64,000 nucleotides of DNA from the NCBI RefSeq assembly GCF_014904755.1, contig NZ_JACZFQ010000048.1, positions 62,001 to 126,000 on the forward strand. The letters run 5' to 3'. Below the pieces are notes generated by a model that saw only the letters and a list, made by a program, of their open reading frames with translations, was not told the origin of the DNA and ran no database searches. Position numbers and translations under genes: made by a program. Numbering within the stretch: the first letter of the stretch is position 1; each line of letters begins with the position of its first letter. Below, piece after piece: positions 8,126-17,348 of the stretch. The DNA is from Neoluteolibacter marinus (lineage in GTDB: Bacteria; Verrucomicrobiota; Verrucomicrobiia; Verrucomicrobiales; Akkermansiaceae).

Positions 8126-9544
8126 ATGGCAGCCCTCAGCAACGTCCCCCAGATCGCGCTTCTGATCATCGTGGTCATCGTGATCTTCAACACGATCATT
8201 TTCGTCCACGAGCTCGGGCACTTCTGGGCCGCGAAATGGCGCGGGCTCAAGATCGACCGTTTCCAGATCTGGTTCGGCAAGCCGATCTGGAGCAAGACCA
8301 TCAACGGCGTGCAGTACGGCCTGGGCTGGATCCCCGCCGGCGGTTTCGTCGCGCTGCCGCAGATGGCACCGATGGAGAGCATCGAAGGCGGCAACCTGGA
8401 CAAGGAACCGCTGCCGCCGATCACCCCGCTCGACAAGATCATCGTCGCCTTCGCCGGACCGCTGTTTTCCTTCCTGCTCGCGCTGACCGCGGCGGTGGGC
8501 GTCTACATCGTCGGCAAGCCGAAGGATTTCGCACCAACCCAGGTGATCGCCGAGGTCCTGCCCGACAGCCCCGGCGACAAGGCCGGTCTCAAGGCCGGCG
8601 ACAAGATCACCCACATCAACGGGAAGGCCGTCAACGGGTGGGACGGGCGCCTCGACAGCATCTTCATGCAGATCGTCACCAGCGAAGGCGATGACATCGA
8701 TTTCACGGTCGAGCGCCCGGGTGAAAGCGCCCCGCTGACCCTGACCTCGCACTTCGACATTCCCGAGACCTTGTGGTGGCAGCGCAAGGGTCTGCGCCAG
8801 GTTGGCATTGCCCCGGAGTCCGGTTGGGTTTTGATCACCTCGGTGATGCCCGGCAGCCCGGCGGCCGCGGCCGGAATCGAGGAGATGGACCGCGTCGTCA
8901 GTGTCGACGGCAACGAGTACAAGACCCTCGATGAAGTCCGGGACTACATTCGTTCCCGCGGCGAGCAGCCAATTGCCTTCGTGCTTGAGCGGAAGAAGGA
9001 GCTGCTGAACTTCACCATCCAACCCAAGGTCCCGATCAAGCCGGAAGGCCAGCAGGCGATGATCGGGGTGGGATTCGACGAGTCGCCGGTCTACGAGAAG
9101 ACCATCATCCACCCCAAGCCGCTCGAGCAGATCTCCGACACGGTTGAGATGATGTGGGTCACCATCACCCGGGTGATTTCCCCCAGCTCCAGCCTCGGCG
9201 TCCAGCACCTCAGCGGCCCGGTCGGCATCGCCCGGCTGCAGTACCGCATGCTCAACATGGACCACCCCTGGCAGCGCATCCTCGGCTTCATGGTGCTGCT
9301 CAACATCAACCTCGCCATCCTCAACATGCTGCCCTTCCCGGTGCTGGACGGCGGTCACATCACGCTGGCGCTGGCCGAGGCGGTCGCCGGCCGGCCGGTG
9401 AAAGCGAAGGCCCTGGAGTTCGTCCAGATGGGCTTCGCGATGCTGCTCTTCGGCCTGATGATCTTCGTCACCACCAAGGATATCAGCGACGGCATCCGGC
9501 CCGGCGGTGAAAAGGGCGCCGAGTACGTCTTCCCCGAAAGCTGA
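8126..9544 (+). CDS. rseP: Site-2 intramembrane zinc metalloprotease RseP (M50B)
   Basis: A 472-residue inner-membrane protease that cuts transmembrane substrates such as anti-sigma factors and remnant signal peptides. The first helix carries the zinc motif HELGH at residues 28-32. Two PDZ domains follow in the periplasmic loop, around 130-215 (VLPDSPGDKAGLKAGDKI) and 235-320 (VMPGSPAAAAGIEEMDRV). The third zinc ligand is in NMLPFPVLDGGH at 400-411. Length and domain order match E. coli RseP (about 450 residues). The usual neighbours dxr and bamA are absent: upstream is a divergent hypothetical gene, and downstream trmL is convergent with a 6-nt gap. Confidence 0.96.
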   Translation: MAALSNVPQIALLIIVVIVIFNTIIFVHELGHFWAAKWRGLKIDRFQIWFGKPIWSKTINGVQYGLGWIPAGGFVALPQMAPMESIEGGNLDKEPLPPITPLDKIIVAFAGPLFSFLLALTAAVGVYIVGKPKDFAPTQVIAEVLPDSPGDKAGLKAGDKITHINGKAVNGWDGRLDSIFMQIVTSEGDDIDFTVERPGESAPLTLTSHFDIPETLWWQRKGLRQVGIAPESGWVLITSVMPGSPAAAAGIEEMDRVVSVDGNEYKTLDEVRDYIRSRGEQPIAFVLERKKELLNFTIQPKVPIKPEGQQAMIGVGFDESPVYEKTIIHPKPLEQISDTVEMMWVTITRVISPSSSLGVQHLSGPVGIARLQYRMLNMDHPWQRILGFMVLLNINLAILNMLPFPVLDGGHITLALAEAVAGRPVKAKALEFVQMGFAMLLFGLMIFVTTKDISDGIRPGGEKGAEYVFPES

Positions 9545-9550
9545 GCCGAA

Positions 9551-10009
9551 TCAGAGGATCCCGCCCTGGCGCACCGCCTCGTAGAGCGTGATCGCGATCG
9601 CGGTCGAGAGGTTCAGGCTGCGGGTGCCACCCTCCGCCATCGGGATCCGCACCGCCTGCTCGCCGGCACCGCTGACCATCGCCTCGGGCAGCCCCTTGCT
9701 TTCACGGCCGAAGACCAGGTAGTCGCCGTCGCGAAAGCCGGCATCCCAATGCGACCGGCGGGCCTTGGTGCTCAGGTACCAGAACCGCGCCGCCGGATCG
9801 GCCGCGGCTGTCAGTTCCCCGAAATCCTCCCACACCCGCAGGTCGACATCCTGCCAGTAGTCGAGCCCGGTGCGGCGGACGTGCTTATCGTCGAGCGAGA
9901 AGCCCAGCGGCTTCACCAGGTGCAAGCGCGAGCCGGTGGCCAGCGCCAGCCGGCCGGCAGCCCCGGCATTGTGCGGGATTTCAGGGGCGACGAGGACGAT
10001 GTGGAGCAT
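9551..10009 (-). CDS. trmL: tRNA (cytidine(34)-2'-O)-methyltransferase TrmL
   Basis: A 152-residue SPOUT-fold methyltransferase that 2'-O-methylates the wobble C or U of certain leucine tRNAs using S-adenosylmethionine. The start MLHIVLVAPEIPHNAGAAGR and the block DDKHVRRTGLDYWQ are characteristic of TrmL (formerly YibK). The SAM-binding knot is formed by DYLVFGRESKGLP and RSLNLSTAIAITLYEA. Length is that of the minimal family, with no extra RNA-binding domain. The stop is 6 nt from the rseP stop on the opposite strand. Confidence 0.95.
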   Translation of the reverse strand: MLHIVLVAPEIPHNAGAAGRLALATGSRLHLVKPLGFSLDDKHVRRTGLDYWQDVDLRVWEDFGELTAAADPAARFWYLSTKARRSHWDAGFRDGDYLVFGRESKGLPEAMVSGAGEQAVRIPMAEGGTRSLNLSTAIAITLYEAVRQGGIL

Positions 10010-10040
10010 GGGAGAAATCGGTGGAATGCGAGCGGGAGCT

Positions 10041-12068
10041 TCACTGCCCCAGCTCCTCGAGCACCCGGTCCGCCCGGTAGATCACGCGCATCGCTTCCAG
10101 GATCCCCGCGGAGCTGACCGAGACCGCCCGGCCGCGGTCCTCGGTGTAGGCGAAGTCCGAAACAAGCCCGTGCGAATTGGTGTCGAAGATCAGCCCGACC
10201 AGCTCGCCCGCCTGGTTCACCACCGGGCTGCCGGAGTTTCCGCCGGTGATGTCGTTGGTGCTGACGAAGTTGAAGGCCACCTCCGGATTCAGGTCACCCC
10301 CACGCTTTTTCCATTCCGGTGACAGGTCGAAAGGCTTCACCCCGCCCTGCTTCTCGTGGCGCGCCAGCATGCCGCCGAAATCCGTCTGCGCCGGCACCGG
10401 CTCGCCTTCTTCCGTGTAACCCTTCACCACGCCGGACGACAGCCGCAGGGTGAAGGTTGCGTCGGGATAGGTCGCATCGCCCTCGGCCGCGAAGCGCGCC
10501 TTGGCGATCTTCGCATGCGCCTGGGCCACCCGCTCGCCGTTTGTCTCGGCCAGCGTCCGCAACTCGCGGGACTCCGCATCCACCAGCCGCGCCAGCGCGA
10601 TCATCGGATCGTCGCTGGCCGCCACCGCGTCCTTGCCGCCTTCGTAGAGTTTCCGCCGCAGCGCGACCTCCTCCAGCCCGGTGCCCTTCACCAGTTCCGC
10701 CGCGCGAACCTGCGGCGACTTGCCGTCCAGGATCTTCGCCACCAGCGGATCGGTCGCGCCCAGTTTGGCGCAAAGGAAGGTCAGCGAGCTCGCCAGCTTC
10801 AGCGTCTCCATGTCCTTGTAAACCGGCTCGTCGGAGAACAAATCCAGCTCCAGCGAAACCCGGCCGGCGTCCTGATACTCGCTCAGCCGCTCGCCGTCCG
10901 GCTTGCCGGCCTCGTCGCCGGCGCGCAGCAACTCGCGCGCGATCCAGAACAGTCCGGAGCCGAAACCGTCGCCGCCTTCCAGCATCCGCAGCCGCGTCGC
11001 CGATCCGTTCATCTCGGCTCCGGCCGCCTCGATCTCCCCGAAGGCGCCGTCCGCCTGCCCGCGCAGCTTTTGTTCCGCCTCCGCCTTGCGGGCCATGAAG
11101 CCGGCATCCAGCAAGCCGTCGAGCCGCGCCACGATCGCCTTGCGGCCGTTCTGGGTGCCGATGATCGACCGCTCCGCGCGCCGCGCGTTCTCGACGTCGC
11201 GTTCCGCCCAGGCCTGCAGCACGGTTTCATTGCGGAAAATCTGTTCCAGCCGGTGGGGAAAGCTGTCGTCGCGGAGGTCCTCCAGCTGGGCCAGGGTGTT
11301 CGAGCGGTTGGTCCGGCCCGGGTGCCCGGAGGTGAAGACCAGCTCGCCCTCGCGCGCGCCCTTGGAATTCCACTTCAGGAAGTCCGGGGTCACCGCCGGC
11401 TTGCCGTCCACGTAGGCGCGGAAAAAGCAGCAATCGAGGCAGTAGCGCGGGTACTCGAAATTGTCCACGTCGCCGCCGAACGCCGCCGCCATCGAGTCCG
11501 GCGCGAAGACCAGCCGGACATCGGTATAGCGCTGGTAGCGGTAAAGGTGGTACTCGCCGCCCTGATACAGCGTTACCACGTCGGACCGCAGCCCGGTCGC
11601 CTCCAGCGATTCCTTCTCGATCGCCGCGATCACCGCCCGCCGCGCCGCCGCCGCCTCGGCCGCGCTTTGGTCCGGCGAGATCGCCGCGTTCACGCGTTCC
11701 GTCACGTCCTCGATGCTCATCAGCACGTTGAGTTCGAGGTCCGGGCAGGCCAGTTCGTCCGCCATCCCCGGGGCCAGGAACCCGTCCTTGAGCAAGTCGC
11801 GATCGGGCGTGCTGAGCTTCTCGATCATCCCCGCGCCGACGTGATGGTTTGTCAGGATCAGGCCTTGCCCCGACACGAAGGAGCCCGAACCGCCGTTGCC
11901 GAAACGCACCGACGATTTCTGCAGGTGCTCCAGCCATTCCGGGGTGATCCCGAAGCCGTACTTCTCCTGCACCTGCCGCAGCGGCGGCTTGTTGAACAAC
12001 CACATGCCTTCGTCGGCGGTGGCAGGGACGACCAGACTCAGCAGGACCGCGGCATGGAGGGGGCGCAT
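10041..12068 (-). CDS. S46 family dipeptidyl-peptidase (DPP7/DPP11-like), periplasmic
   Basis: A 675-residue exported serine peptidase. The signal peptide ends near residue 19 (VVPATADEG) and is followed by the family signature GMWLF. The chymotrypsin-fold catalytic His is in ILTNHHVGAG (about 75-76), the Asp is probably in GGDVDNFEYPR, and the nucleophile Ser612 is in GGNSGSPVVN. S46 enzymes remove dipeptides from peptides in the periplasm of asaccharolytic or protein-degrading bacteria. The residue separating DPP7 (hydrophobic P1) from DPP11 (acidic P1) cannot be aligned by eye here. The gene is somewhat shorter than the typical 700-720 residues. The trmL start lies 31 nt downstream on the same strand. 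Confidence 0.93.
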   Translation of the reverse strand: MRPLHAAVLLSLVVPATADEGMWLFNKPPLRQVQEKYGFGITPEWLEHLQKSSVRFGNGGSGSFVSGQGLILTNHHVGAGMIEKLSTPDRDLLKDGFLAPGMADELACPDLELNVLMSIEDVTERVNAAISPDQSAAEAAAARRAVIAAIEKESLEATGLRSDVVTLYQGGEYHLYRYQRYTDVRLVFAPDSMAAAFGGDVDNFEYPRYCLDCCFFRAYVDGKPAVTPDFLKWNSKGAREGELVFTSGHPGRTNRSNTLAQLEDLRDDSFPHRLEQIFRNETVLQAWAERDVENARRAERSIIGTQNGRKAIVARLDGLLDAGFMARKAEAEQKLRGQADGAFGEIEAAGAEMNGSATRLRMLEGGDGFGSGLFWIARELLRAGDEAGKPDGERLSEYQDAGRVSLELDLFSDEPVYKDMETLKLASSLTFLCAKLGATDPLVAKILDGKSPQVRAAELVKGTGLEEVALRRKLYEGGKDAVAASDDPMIALARLVDAESRELRTLAETNGERVAQAHAKIAKARFAAEGDATYPDATFTLRLSSGVVKGYTEEGEPVPAQTDFGGMLARHEKQGGVKPFDLSPEWKKRGGDLNPEVAFNFVSTNDITGGNSGSPVVNQAGELVGLIFDTNSHGLVSDFAYTEDRGRAVSVSSAGILEAMRVIYRADRVLEELGQ

Positions 12069-12117
12069 GGCCGGGGACCCTAGACACAGCGCGATTCGAG
12101 CGCCAAACGAATCCCGC

Positions 12118-12675
12118 TCAAATCATCACCGGCAGGCGCAGGCCGTCCCCGGGAACCCCGAGCACGTCGTCGATGAAGTCATCCAGCCGCTCCCGCGTCT
12201 CCTTCGACAGGATCTGCGCGAGGTTCTCAAGTTCGCGCCCGCCGATCGCATACGGCAGGTAGCCGAACAACAGGTCGCCGCCATCGCACTGGGCGAACAC
12301 CTGGTACTCGTCGCCCAGGTCGTCGCCGGAAAGCAGGCACTTCGAGAACCAGGGCGCCGGGTCGTCGGGAGCCGCCGCGATCAAGCCGCGGCGCCGCGCC
12401 ACCATGTCGACCCGCTCGTCGAAGTAGTGCTCGACCCGCTTCAGCGAGGCCTGCGAAAGCTCCGACTTGATCCGGCCGTGGCAGTCGAAACAGATCGCAT
12501 ACTCGAAGGCCGTCTCGCCGCGGTGAAAGCCCTTCTCGATCAAATACCCCGTCCCGTCCGCGAGCAGGTGGCCGCTGCAGATGCAGCACTTTTCAAAAGG
12601 CGCGCCCGTCTCGTCCGAGAACAACATCCCCGGAACCGGCACAAAGGGCACGTCGTCGAGCGGCGGCAGGTCCAT
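12118..12675 (-). CDS. Hypothetical protein with Cys pairs (possible zinc ribbon)
   Basis: A 185-residue cytoplasmic protein. The ATG at 12675 is preferred over an upstream TTG. Near residues 29-70 it has KCCICSGHLL and, about 30 residues on, CFDCHGR; the two CxxC units could bind a metal. The C-terminal half ends in helical segments (ETRERLDDFIDDVLG). No family recognised. It lies 49 nt upstream of the S46 peptidase on the same strand, so co-transcription is possible. Confidence 0.6.
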   Translation of the reverse strand: MDLPPLDDVPFVPVPGMLFSDETGAPFEKCCICSGHLLADGTGYLIEKGFHRGETAFEYAICFDCHGRIKSELSQASLKRVEHYFDERVDMVARRRGLIAAAPDDPAPWFSKCLLSGDDLGDEYQVFAQCDGGDLLFGYLPYAIGGRELENLAQILSKETRERLDDFIDDVLGVPGDGLRLPVMI

Positions 12676-12732
12676 TGCGGGAAACAAGCCCCGGAATGCC
12701 CGCTCGACAACCCTGATTCCACCGCGGCGGCC

Positions 12733-13575
12733 TCAGCCCTGCTCCAGAAGCTTCAACAGCGCCGCGAAATCCTGGTCGCCGAGGCCGGCTTCCTCGGCGG
12801 CGGCGAGCCGCGAGGTGACCGTGGCCAGCACTGGAAGGTCGGCCGCCATCCCGGAGGCGAGCCGCATGTCCTTGTGCATGTGCTTGATCGAGAACATCGG
12901 GCTGAAGTCGCGGGCGCGCAGCACCGGCTCCTTCAGGCGGGTCAGGCCGGAATAGCTGACGTTGCGCGCCAGCGAGCCGAAGAAGGTGTCGTCATCGATC
13001 CCGGCGCGGGAGCAGATCGAGTAGGCCTCCGACAAAGCCTGCATCTGCGCGGAAATGTTCAGGTTCATCGCCAGCTTCAGCGCGCAGGCTTGGCGGTGGT
13101 CGCCGATCTTGAGTCGGTGCTCCGACACCAGCGCCAGCAGCGGCTCGACCGCGGCGCACAGCGCGTCGTCGCCCCCGAGATAGAAGACCGTCTTGCGATC
13201 CTCCGCCGCCGGCTTGCTGCCGGTGAACGGCGCCTCGAGGTAGCGCGCCCCGGTGGCGGTGACTCGGGCTCGGAAGCGTTCGCTGCTGTCGGGATCGATG
13301 GTGCTCGATTGGATCACCACCTTGGTGGCGTCGAGTTCGGGAAGGATCGAGTCGAGCACGCCCTGCACCGCCGGCGGGTCCGCGACAACGATCTGGATCG
13401 CATCCGCCGCCCGGGCGACCGCCGCGGCGGAGTCCATCCATCCCGGCAGGTCCGGCTGCGGGGTGCGGTTCCAGGCGCCGGCCAGCTTGCCGGCCGCGTG
13501 GTAGTGCCCGGCCCAGATCGCGCCGATGATGCCGAGGCCGAGAACGCCGATGTTTTGCGGAGTGGATTCGCTCAT
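12733..13575 (-). CDS. NAD(P)-dependent oxidoreductase, 3-hydroxyisobutyrate dehydrogenase family
   Basis: A 280-residue beta-hydroxyacid dehydrogenase. The Rossmann motif GVLGLGIIGAIWA is at residues 10-22 and the substrate loop APFTGSKPAAEDRKT near 115-130 replaces the usual DAPVSGG. The catalytic Lys is probably in ACALKLAMNLN (about 167). Members reduce or oxidise short hydroxy acids or act as imine or semialdehyde reductases, so the substrate cannot be given. The C-terminal helical domain is complete. It sits 63 nt downstream of another NAD(P)-dependent oxidoreductase on the same strand, which suggests a shared sugar- or polyol-derived pathway. Confidence 0.88.
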   Translation of the reverse strand: MSESTPQNIGVLGLGIIGAIWAGHYHAAGKLAGAWNRTPQPDLPGWMDSAAAVARAADAIQIVVADPPAVQGVLDSILPELDATKVVIQSSTIDPDSSERFRARVTATGARYLEAPFTGSKPAAEDRKTVFYLGGDDALCAAVEPLLALVSEHRLKIGDHRQACALKLAMNLNISAQMQALSEAYSICSRAGIDDDTFFGSLARNVSYSGLTRLKEPVLRARDFSPMFSIKHMHKDMRLASGMAADLPVLATVTSRLAAAEEAGLGDQDFAALLKLLEQG

Positions 13576-13638
13576 GTCCCCAGCAAAGTCGGGGACGCCG
13601 CGGATGCGATCAAAAACACCGCGCGACTGCCGGTGGAA

Positions 13639-14727
13639 TCAACGGTCCGGAGCAAGCGTCACCTCGCGGTTGCCGTCCAGGGCCGAGGCGAGGCAGGCAT
13701 CGACCACCTGCTGGGTCTTGCGCGCCATCTCCGGCCAACGCTCGTCCACCCCGCCGCCGCGAACCTGCTCGCCGAAGGCGCGGAACATGTTGGCCTCCTG
13801 CGAACCGGCGGTGGTTTCGCTGGTCAGGTCGATCCCGCACGCCGACTTGGGCACCCGCTCGTGGCAGACCTCGTAGGCCACGTCGCACAGGTCGCTGGGG
13901 TTCACGAAGTCGGCGATCCGCAGCGCGCCCTGCTCGCCGCTGACGGTGACCCACTGCTGGCGGTTGGCCAGGAAGGAACAATAGAAGCCGAACGAGACGC
14001 CGTCGTCGAAGAACAGCTCGCCGGAAAACTCAAGCGGGCAGCCGGGTCCGCCGTCGGGATTTTCCGCGGCCTTCAACAAGCGCCCCGCCACCCGCTGCGG
14101 CAGCTGCCAATCCATCACCCACAGGCCGAAGCGGACGCAGTACCAGCCGAGATCTCCGAGGCAGCCGAGCGGCTCGAGGTCGGACTGGAAGCGGATGTTG
14201 CCATCCTTGAAACGCTCCGCACCGAAGAAGCTGAAGGCCGAATGGATCCGCCGCACCGGCCCGATGCGCTGCGGGTCATCGAGGACCGCGCGCACCTGCT
14301 CGAGGCGCTCGTTGTGCATGAACATCACCCCGTCCATGAACTGCACGCGGTTGCGACGGCAGGCGTCGAGCATCTCGTCGAGTTCCGCCGTGGTGACCGC
14401 GCAGGGTTTCTCGCTGAGCACGTGCTTGCCCGCCTCCGCGGCGCGGATCACCCACTCCTTGCGCAGGCCGGTCGGCAACGGGATGTAGACCGCGTCGACC
14501 TCCGGATGGGCGATCAACGCCTCGTAGCTGCCGAGGGCTTCCGGCTCGGCATCGAAGGGCGCACAGGCCTGCTGCTCGGCAATGAAGCGCCGGCTGCTCT
14601 CCAAGCTCCGGCTCGCCACCGCGCGGACGATCGAGTTCCCCGAAAGCCGGATCGCCTTCCAGTTCTTCACGCCGATGCTGGCGGTGCTGAGGATTCCCCA
14701 ACGGAGCGGCGATGCGTTCTTCTCCAT
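13639..14727 (-). CDS. Gfo/Idh/MocA family oxidoreductase
   Basis: A 362-residue NAD(P)-dependent dehydrogenase. The start at 14727 places the Rossmann segment LRWGILSTASIGVKN at residues 8-22. The family motif HVLSEKPCAVTTAELDE (the EKP with its catalytic Lys) lies near residue 100. A C-terminal alpha/beta substrate domain follows, with LGDLGWYCV near residue 185, where the family usually shows DxGxHxxD; here Trp replaces the His, which may alter substrate or cofactor use. Family members act on sugars, inositols and related polyols. A longer reading frame upstream has no supporting start and overlaps the divergent TRIC gene region. Confidence 0.9.
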   Translation of the reverse strand: MEKNASPLRWGILSTASIGVKNWKAIRLSGNSIVRAVASRSLESSRRFIAEQQACAPFDAEPEALGSYEALIAHPEVDAVYIPLPTGLRKEWVIRAAEAGKHVLSEKPCAVTTAELDEMLDACRRNRVQFMDGVMFMHNERLEQVRAVLDDPQRIGPVRRIHSAFSFFGAERFKDGNIRFQSDLEPLGCLGDLGWYCVRFGLWVMDWQLPQRVAGRLLKAAENPDGGPGCPLEFSGELFFDDGVSFGFYCSFLANRQQWVTVSGEQGALRIADFVNPSDLCDVAYEVCHERVPKSACGIDLTSETTAGSQEANMFRAFGEQVRGGGVDERWPEMARKTQQVVDACLASALDGNREVTLAPDR

Positions 14728-14854
14728 GCCCCCATCCAAACGGCAGGTCGCCGCGAAGTCAGGCCCGGATTCCACCCCCTGCGCCCGGCGGCCCGCGACG
14801 ACGCGGGAAATCTTCGTGACCCCGGCCGGCAAAAGGTCTCCTGTCATCGCAGCC

Positions 14855-15472
14855 ATGCCCCTCGCCGTCTGGATCGAATACCTCGCCGTCGCGGCCTGCG
14901 CGATGACCGCCGTGCTGGCGGCGGAAGGCAAGGGCATCGACCTTTTCGGCGTGCTGGTGCTCGCCCTGGTCACCGCGGTCGGCGGCGGCACCGTGCGCGA
15001 CCTTTGCCTCGATGCCCCGATGTTCTGGATCGAGCAGCCGCTCTATCTCTGGACCGCCCTCGGCGCGGCGCTGGCCACCTTCATCCTGGTCCGCTTCGTC
15101 ACCCTGCCGGCGAGGACGCTCGCGGTGGTCGATGCCCTCGGCCTCGCCCTGTTCGGGATCGTCGGCACGGAGAAAGCCCTCGCCTTCGGCACGCCGGCCA
15201 TCGTCGCGGTGGTGCTCGGCATCGTCACCGGGGTCGCCGGCGGCATTCTCCGCGACGTCCTCCGCAGCGAGGTGCCGGTGGTGTTCCGCAAGGACGTCGA
15301 GCTCTACGCCACCGCCGTCTTCGCCGGGGCGCTGTTCTTCGTGCTGCTGCGGGAATCCCTGCCATCCGCCAAGTGGCACCGCTGGGTCTCGATGGCCCTC
15401 ATCGTCGCGCTGCGCCTCGCCGCGATGCGCTGGAAATGGCGCCTGCCGGGCTTCCGCATGCACGGACGGTGA
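14855..15472 (+). CDS. TRIC-type cation channel family protein (UPF0126, YadS/YicG-like)
   Basis: A 205-residue membrane protein with about seven hydrophobic segments. It carries two copies of the family repeat: LVTAVGGGTVRDL near residue 45 and IVTGVAGGILRDVL near residue 130, the glycine-rich helix breaks that line the pore in prokaryotic TRIC channels. The start at 14855 places the first helix at the N-terminus (MPLAVWIEYLAVAACAMTAV). The usual role is monovalent cation conductance, but substrates of the bacterial proteins are debated; some have been linked to glycine uptake. It is divergent from the Gfo/Idh/MocA gene. Confidence 0.9.
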   Translation: MPLAVWIEYLAVAACAMTAVLAAEGKGIDLFGVLVLALVTAVGGGTVRDLCLDAPMFWIEQPLYLWTALGAALATFILVRFVTLPARTLAVVDALGLALFGIVGTEKALAFGTPAIVAVVLGIVTGVAGGILRDVLRSEVPVVFRKDVELYATAVFAGALFFVLLRESLPSAKWHRWVSMALIVALRLAAMRWKWRLPGFRMHGR

Positions 15473-15552
15473 GAATGGCTCCCTTCCCAGCGGCCGCGCC
15501 ATCCGCTAGAAGCCGGCCGCAACACGATTCCACCTGACCTTTCGAGAACGCC

Positions 15553-16029
15553 ATGAACCCGAATGCCACCGATTGCCACTTCGTGACGCCACCTGAAATG
15601 AAGGTCCTGGAAGCCTTCGGCGACCGCGCCACCTTCCGCCTGACCGGCCGCGAGACGGCGGGCAAATACACCGCGTTCCTGCTCGAGACCCCGCCCGGCA
15701 GCGGCCCGCCCCCGCATGTCCACGAGCGGGAGGACGAGTGGTTCCACGTGCTCGAGGGAGAGGTCGAGTTTTTCGCCAATGGCACCTGGTCGCGGGTCGA
15801 GGCGGGGAGCACGGTGTTCGCACCGCGGGGATCGCTCCACTGCTTCCGCAACACCGGCAGCACCGTGCTGCGGCAGTTGATCCACACCGCCCCCTCCGGC
15901 TTCGAGGACTTCTTCGCCGCAATGGCCGCCGAATGGCAGGCCGAAGGCGGCCCCGACATGGGCCGGGTGGTCGCGCTCAGCGCGGAGTTCGGCATCACCT
16001 ACCCCGAGGTCGATCCGGCGGGCACCTGA
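15553..16029 (+). CDS. Cupin-2 domain protein
   Basis: A 158-residue single-domain cupin. Motif 1 is GPPPHVHEREDEWFHVLEGE (residues about 50-69) with the metal-binding His, His, Glu pattern. Motif 2 is FAPRGSLHCFRN (about 90-101) with the last His. Such proteins include quercetinase-like enzymes and small sugar- or metal-binding proteins; the reaction cannot be told. It lies 80 nt downstream of the TRIC gene on the same strand and is convergent with the small lipoprotein gene ending at 16040. Confidence 0.85.
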   Translation: MNPNATDCHFVTPPEMKVLEAFGDRATFRLTGRETAGKYTAFLLETPPGSGPPPHVHEREDEWFHVLEGEVEFFANGTWSRVEAGSTVFAPRGSLHCFRNTGSTVLRQLIHTAPSGFEDFFAAMAAEWQAEGGPDMGRVVALSAEFGITYPEVDPAGT

Positions 16030-16039
16030 AGCACCACGG

Positions 16040-16315
16040 TCAATTCGCCCGCGGCAATGCGGCGAGGTAGCGCGACGGGCTGGCCTGGAAGCGCTGCTGG
16101 CAGGCGGGCGAGCAGAAGATCAACTCCTGCCGGCCGCGGACCTCGGTGACTTCCGGTCCGCGGCCGTCGAGGAGATCCTCGCACACCGCACAGGTGACCA
16201 TCGGATACGGCCGGACCCCGGCGGGACGTTGCGACACCGGCCGGGAGGTCGGGCCCGCGGTCTGGCAGGAGGAAAGACCGGCGACCAAAAGGAGAACAGC
16301 GAAGGCAGCTTTCAC
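16040..16315 (-). CDS. Small lipoprotein with YHS/TRASH-like metal-binding motif
   Basis: A 91-residue protein starting at GTG 16315. The signal peptide ends in the lipobox VAGLSSC (Cys17). The mature part has TCAVCEDLL followed about 25 residues later by IFCSPACQQRFQASPSRYL, resembling the TRASH/YHS-type zinc or copper site of metal-trafficking proteins. It probably sits in the outer membrane or periplasm. It is not next to the metal-efflux island at 33-45 kb. Metal binding is inferred from the Cys spacing only. Confidence 0.65.
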   Translation of the reverse strand: MKAAFAVLLLVAGLSSCQTAGPTSRPVSQRPAGVRPYPMVTCAVCEDLLDGRGPEVTEVRGRQELIFCSPACQQRFQASPSRYLAALPRAN

Positions 16316-16469
16316 GGAAAGCGCGGGATTGGAGTGGAAAGCGCGGCGGAACGCAATCGCGACGCGTGGCGAAAACGGGGTGCCGCGCGTCCGAGGCGAC
16401 CGGCCGGCGAGACGCTCTCCCTTGGCCTTGTCCCCGCAGCTGTGTTAGAGAGCGGTCAGGAGACGAACC

Positions 16470-16826
16470 ATGGCCCGACACCGGATCTACACCACCCCCT
16501 TCGCCAGCGTGTATCCCCACTACGTCGCCAAGGCGGAACGCAAGGGACGCACCCGGCAGGAAGTCGACGAGGTGATCCGCTGGCTGACCGGCTACGACCA
16601 GGCAGCGCTCGAGGAGATCCTGCAAGGCCCGGTCGACTTCGAATCGTTCTTCGCCGCCGCGCCGCGCATGAATTCCTACCGCCACCTCATCACGGGATCG
16701 ATCTGCGGGATCCGGATCGAGGAGATCGAGGATCCCCTGATGAAGGAGATCCGTTACCTCGACAAACTCATCGACGAACTGGCGAAAGGCCGGCCGATGA
16801 AGAAGATCCTGCGCGGGGAGGGCTGA
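16470..16826 (+). CDS. DUF2200 family protein
   Basis: A 118-residue cytoplasmic protein that fits the DUF2200 family along its whole length: it starts RHIRY-like ([19 protein letters not shown]), then [16 protein letters not shown] and [11 protein letters not shown], and ends [12 protein letters not shown] Shine-Dalgarno-like GGAGAC sits before the ATG. The function of the family is unknown; members are widespread single-domain proteins in bacteria. It stands alone here, convergent with the membrane-protein gene ending at 16855. Confidence 0.85.
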   Translation: MARHRIYTTPFASVYPHYVAKAERKGRTRQEVDEVIRWLTGYDQAALEEILQGPVDFESFFAAAPRMNSYRHLITGSICGIRIEEIEDPLMKEIRYLDKLIDELAKGRPMKKILRGEG

Positions 16827-16854
16827 GCGGTTTGAGAGGATCCACAACGCGGCC

Positions 16855-17286
16855 TCACCGGAACGCCCCCGCGATCCCCGGGCGGGTCATGCCGTGGAGC
16901 ACCATGATGGCGACCGTGGTGCCGTGGGGGAAATTGATCAGGTTCAAGACCGCCATCGCGGTGACCCAACGGCGCGCGCGGCAGTTCAGGCTCCAGATGC
17001 CCGCCAGGATGGTGCCGAGGCCGAGGATCCAGCCGAACATCACCTGGAAGGACATGTAGGCGGCCACCATCTTGGTGAAGAGGTCGGCGTCGGCGCTGCC
17101 GAAGGCGTGGAAGATCCGCGCCGGGCTCATCAGCACGGTGTCGCTCACCGCCCAGGCGTGGGCCATCACCATCAGCGAGAACAGCAGCGTCAACGCGCCG
17201 GTCACGATCTGGAGGTAGCCCATGAAAACGAGGTAGCCCTCGCCGCGCCGGAAGTCGGCGTGTTTCGGGGAGATTGAATCCATCAT
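16855..17286 (-). CDS. Small four-helix membrane protein of unknown function
   Basis: A 143-residue inner-membrane protein with four predicted helices (around 20-45, 68-85, 85-105 and 110-130). The start at 17286 is supported by AAAGGATCGAC just upstream. The N-terminus is soluble and short. It has no residues suggesting catalysis; weak similarity in plan to DoxX-like or small integral membrane proteins is only an impression. It is the last gene of a same-strand series after the thioredoxin-like protein and the sulfatase, 62 nt from the sulfatase stop. Confidence 0.7.
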   Translation of the reverse strand: MMDSISPKHADFRRGEGYLVFMGYLQIVTGALTLLFSLMVMAHAWAVSDTVLMSPARIFHAFGSADADLFTKMVAAYMSFQVMFGWILGLGTILAGIWSLNCRARRWVTAMAVLNLINFPHGTTVAIMVLHGMTRPGIAGAFR

Positions 17287-17348
17287 GTCGATCCTTTCGT
17301 TGGAACGGATCAACCTGCCACGAATCGCCGCGCAATTCCACCCGAAGA

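Noticed and set aside
3957-14991. Extended N-termini for the peptidase, oxidoreductase and sulfatase frames
   Set aside because: Upstream extensions have shadow-type composition and would hide clear signal peptides or Rossmann starts; the internal starts given are preferred.
11896-15537. A 1213-codon open frame on the plus strand
   Set aside because: It runs antisense to the S46 peptidase N-terminus, the Cys-pair protein and both oxidoreductases. It has Arg/Ala/Pro-rich composition typical of shadow frames in GC-rich DNA.
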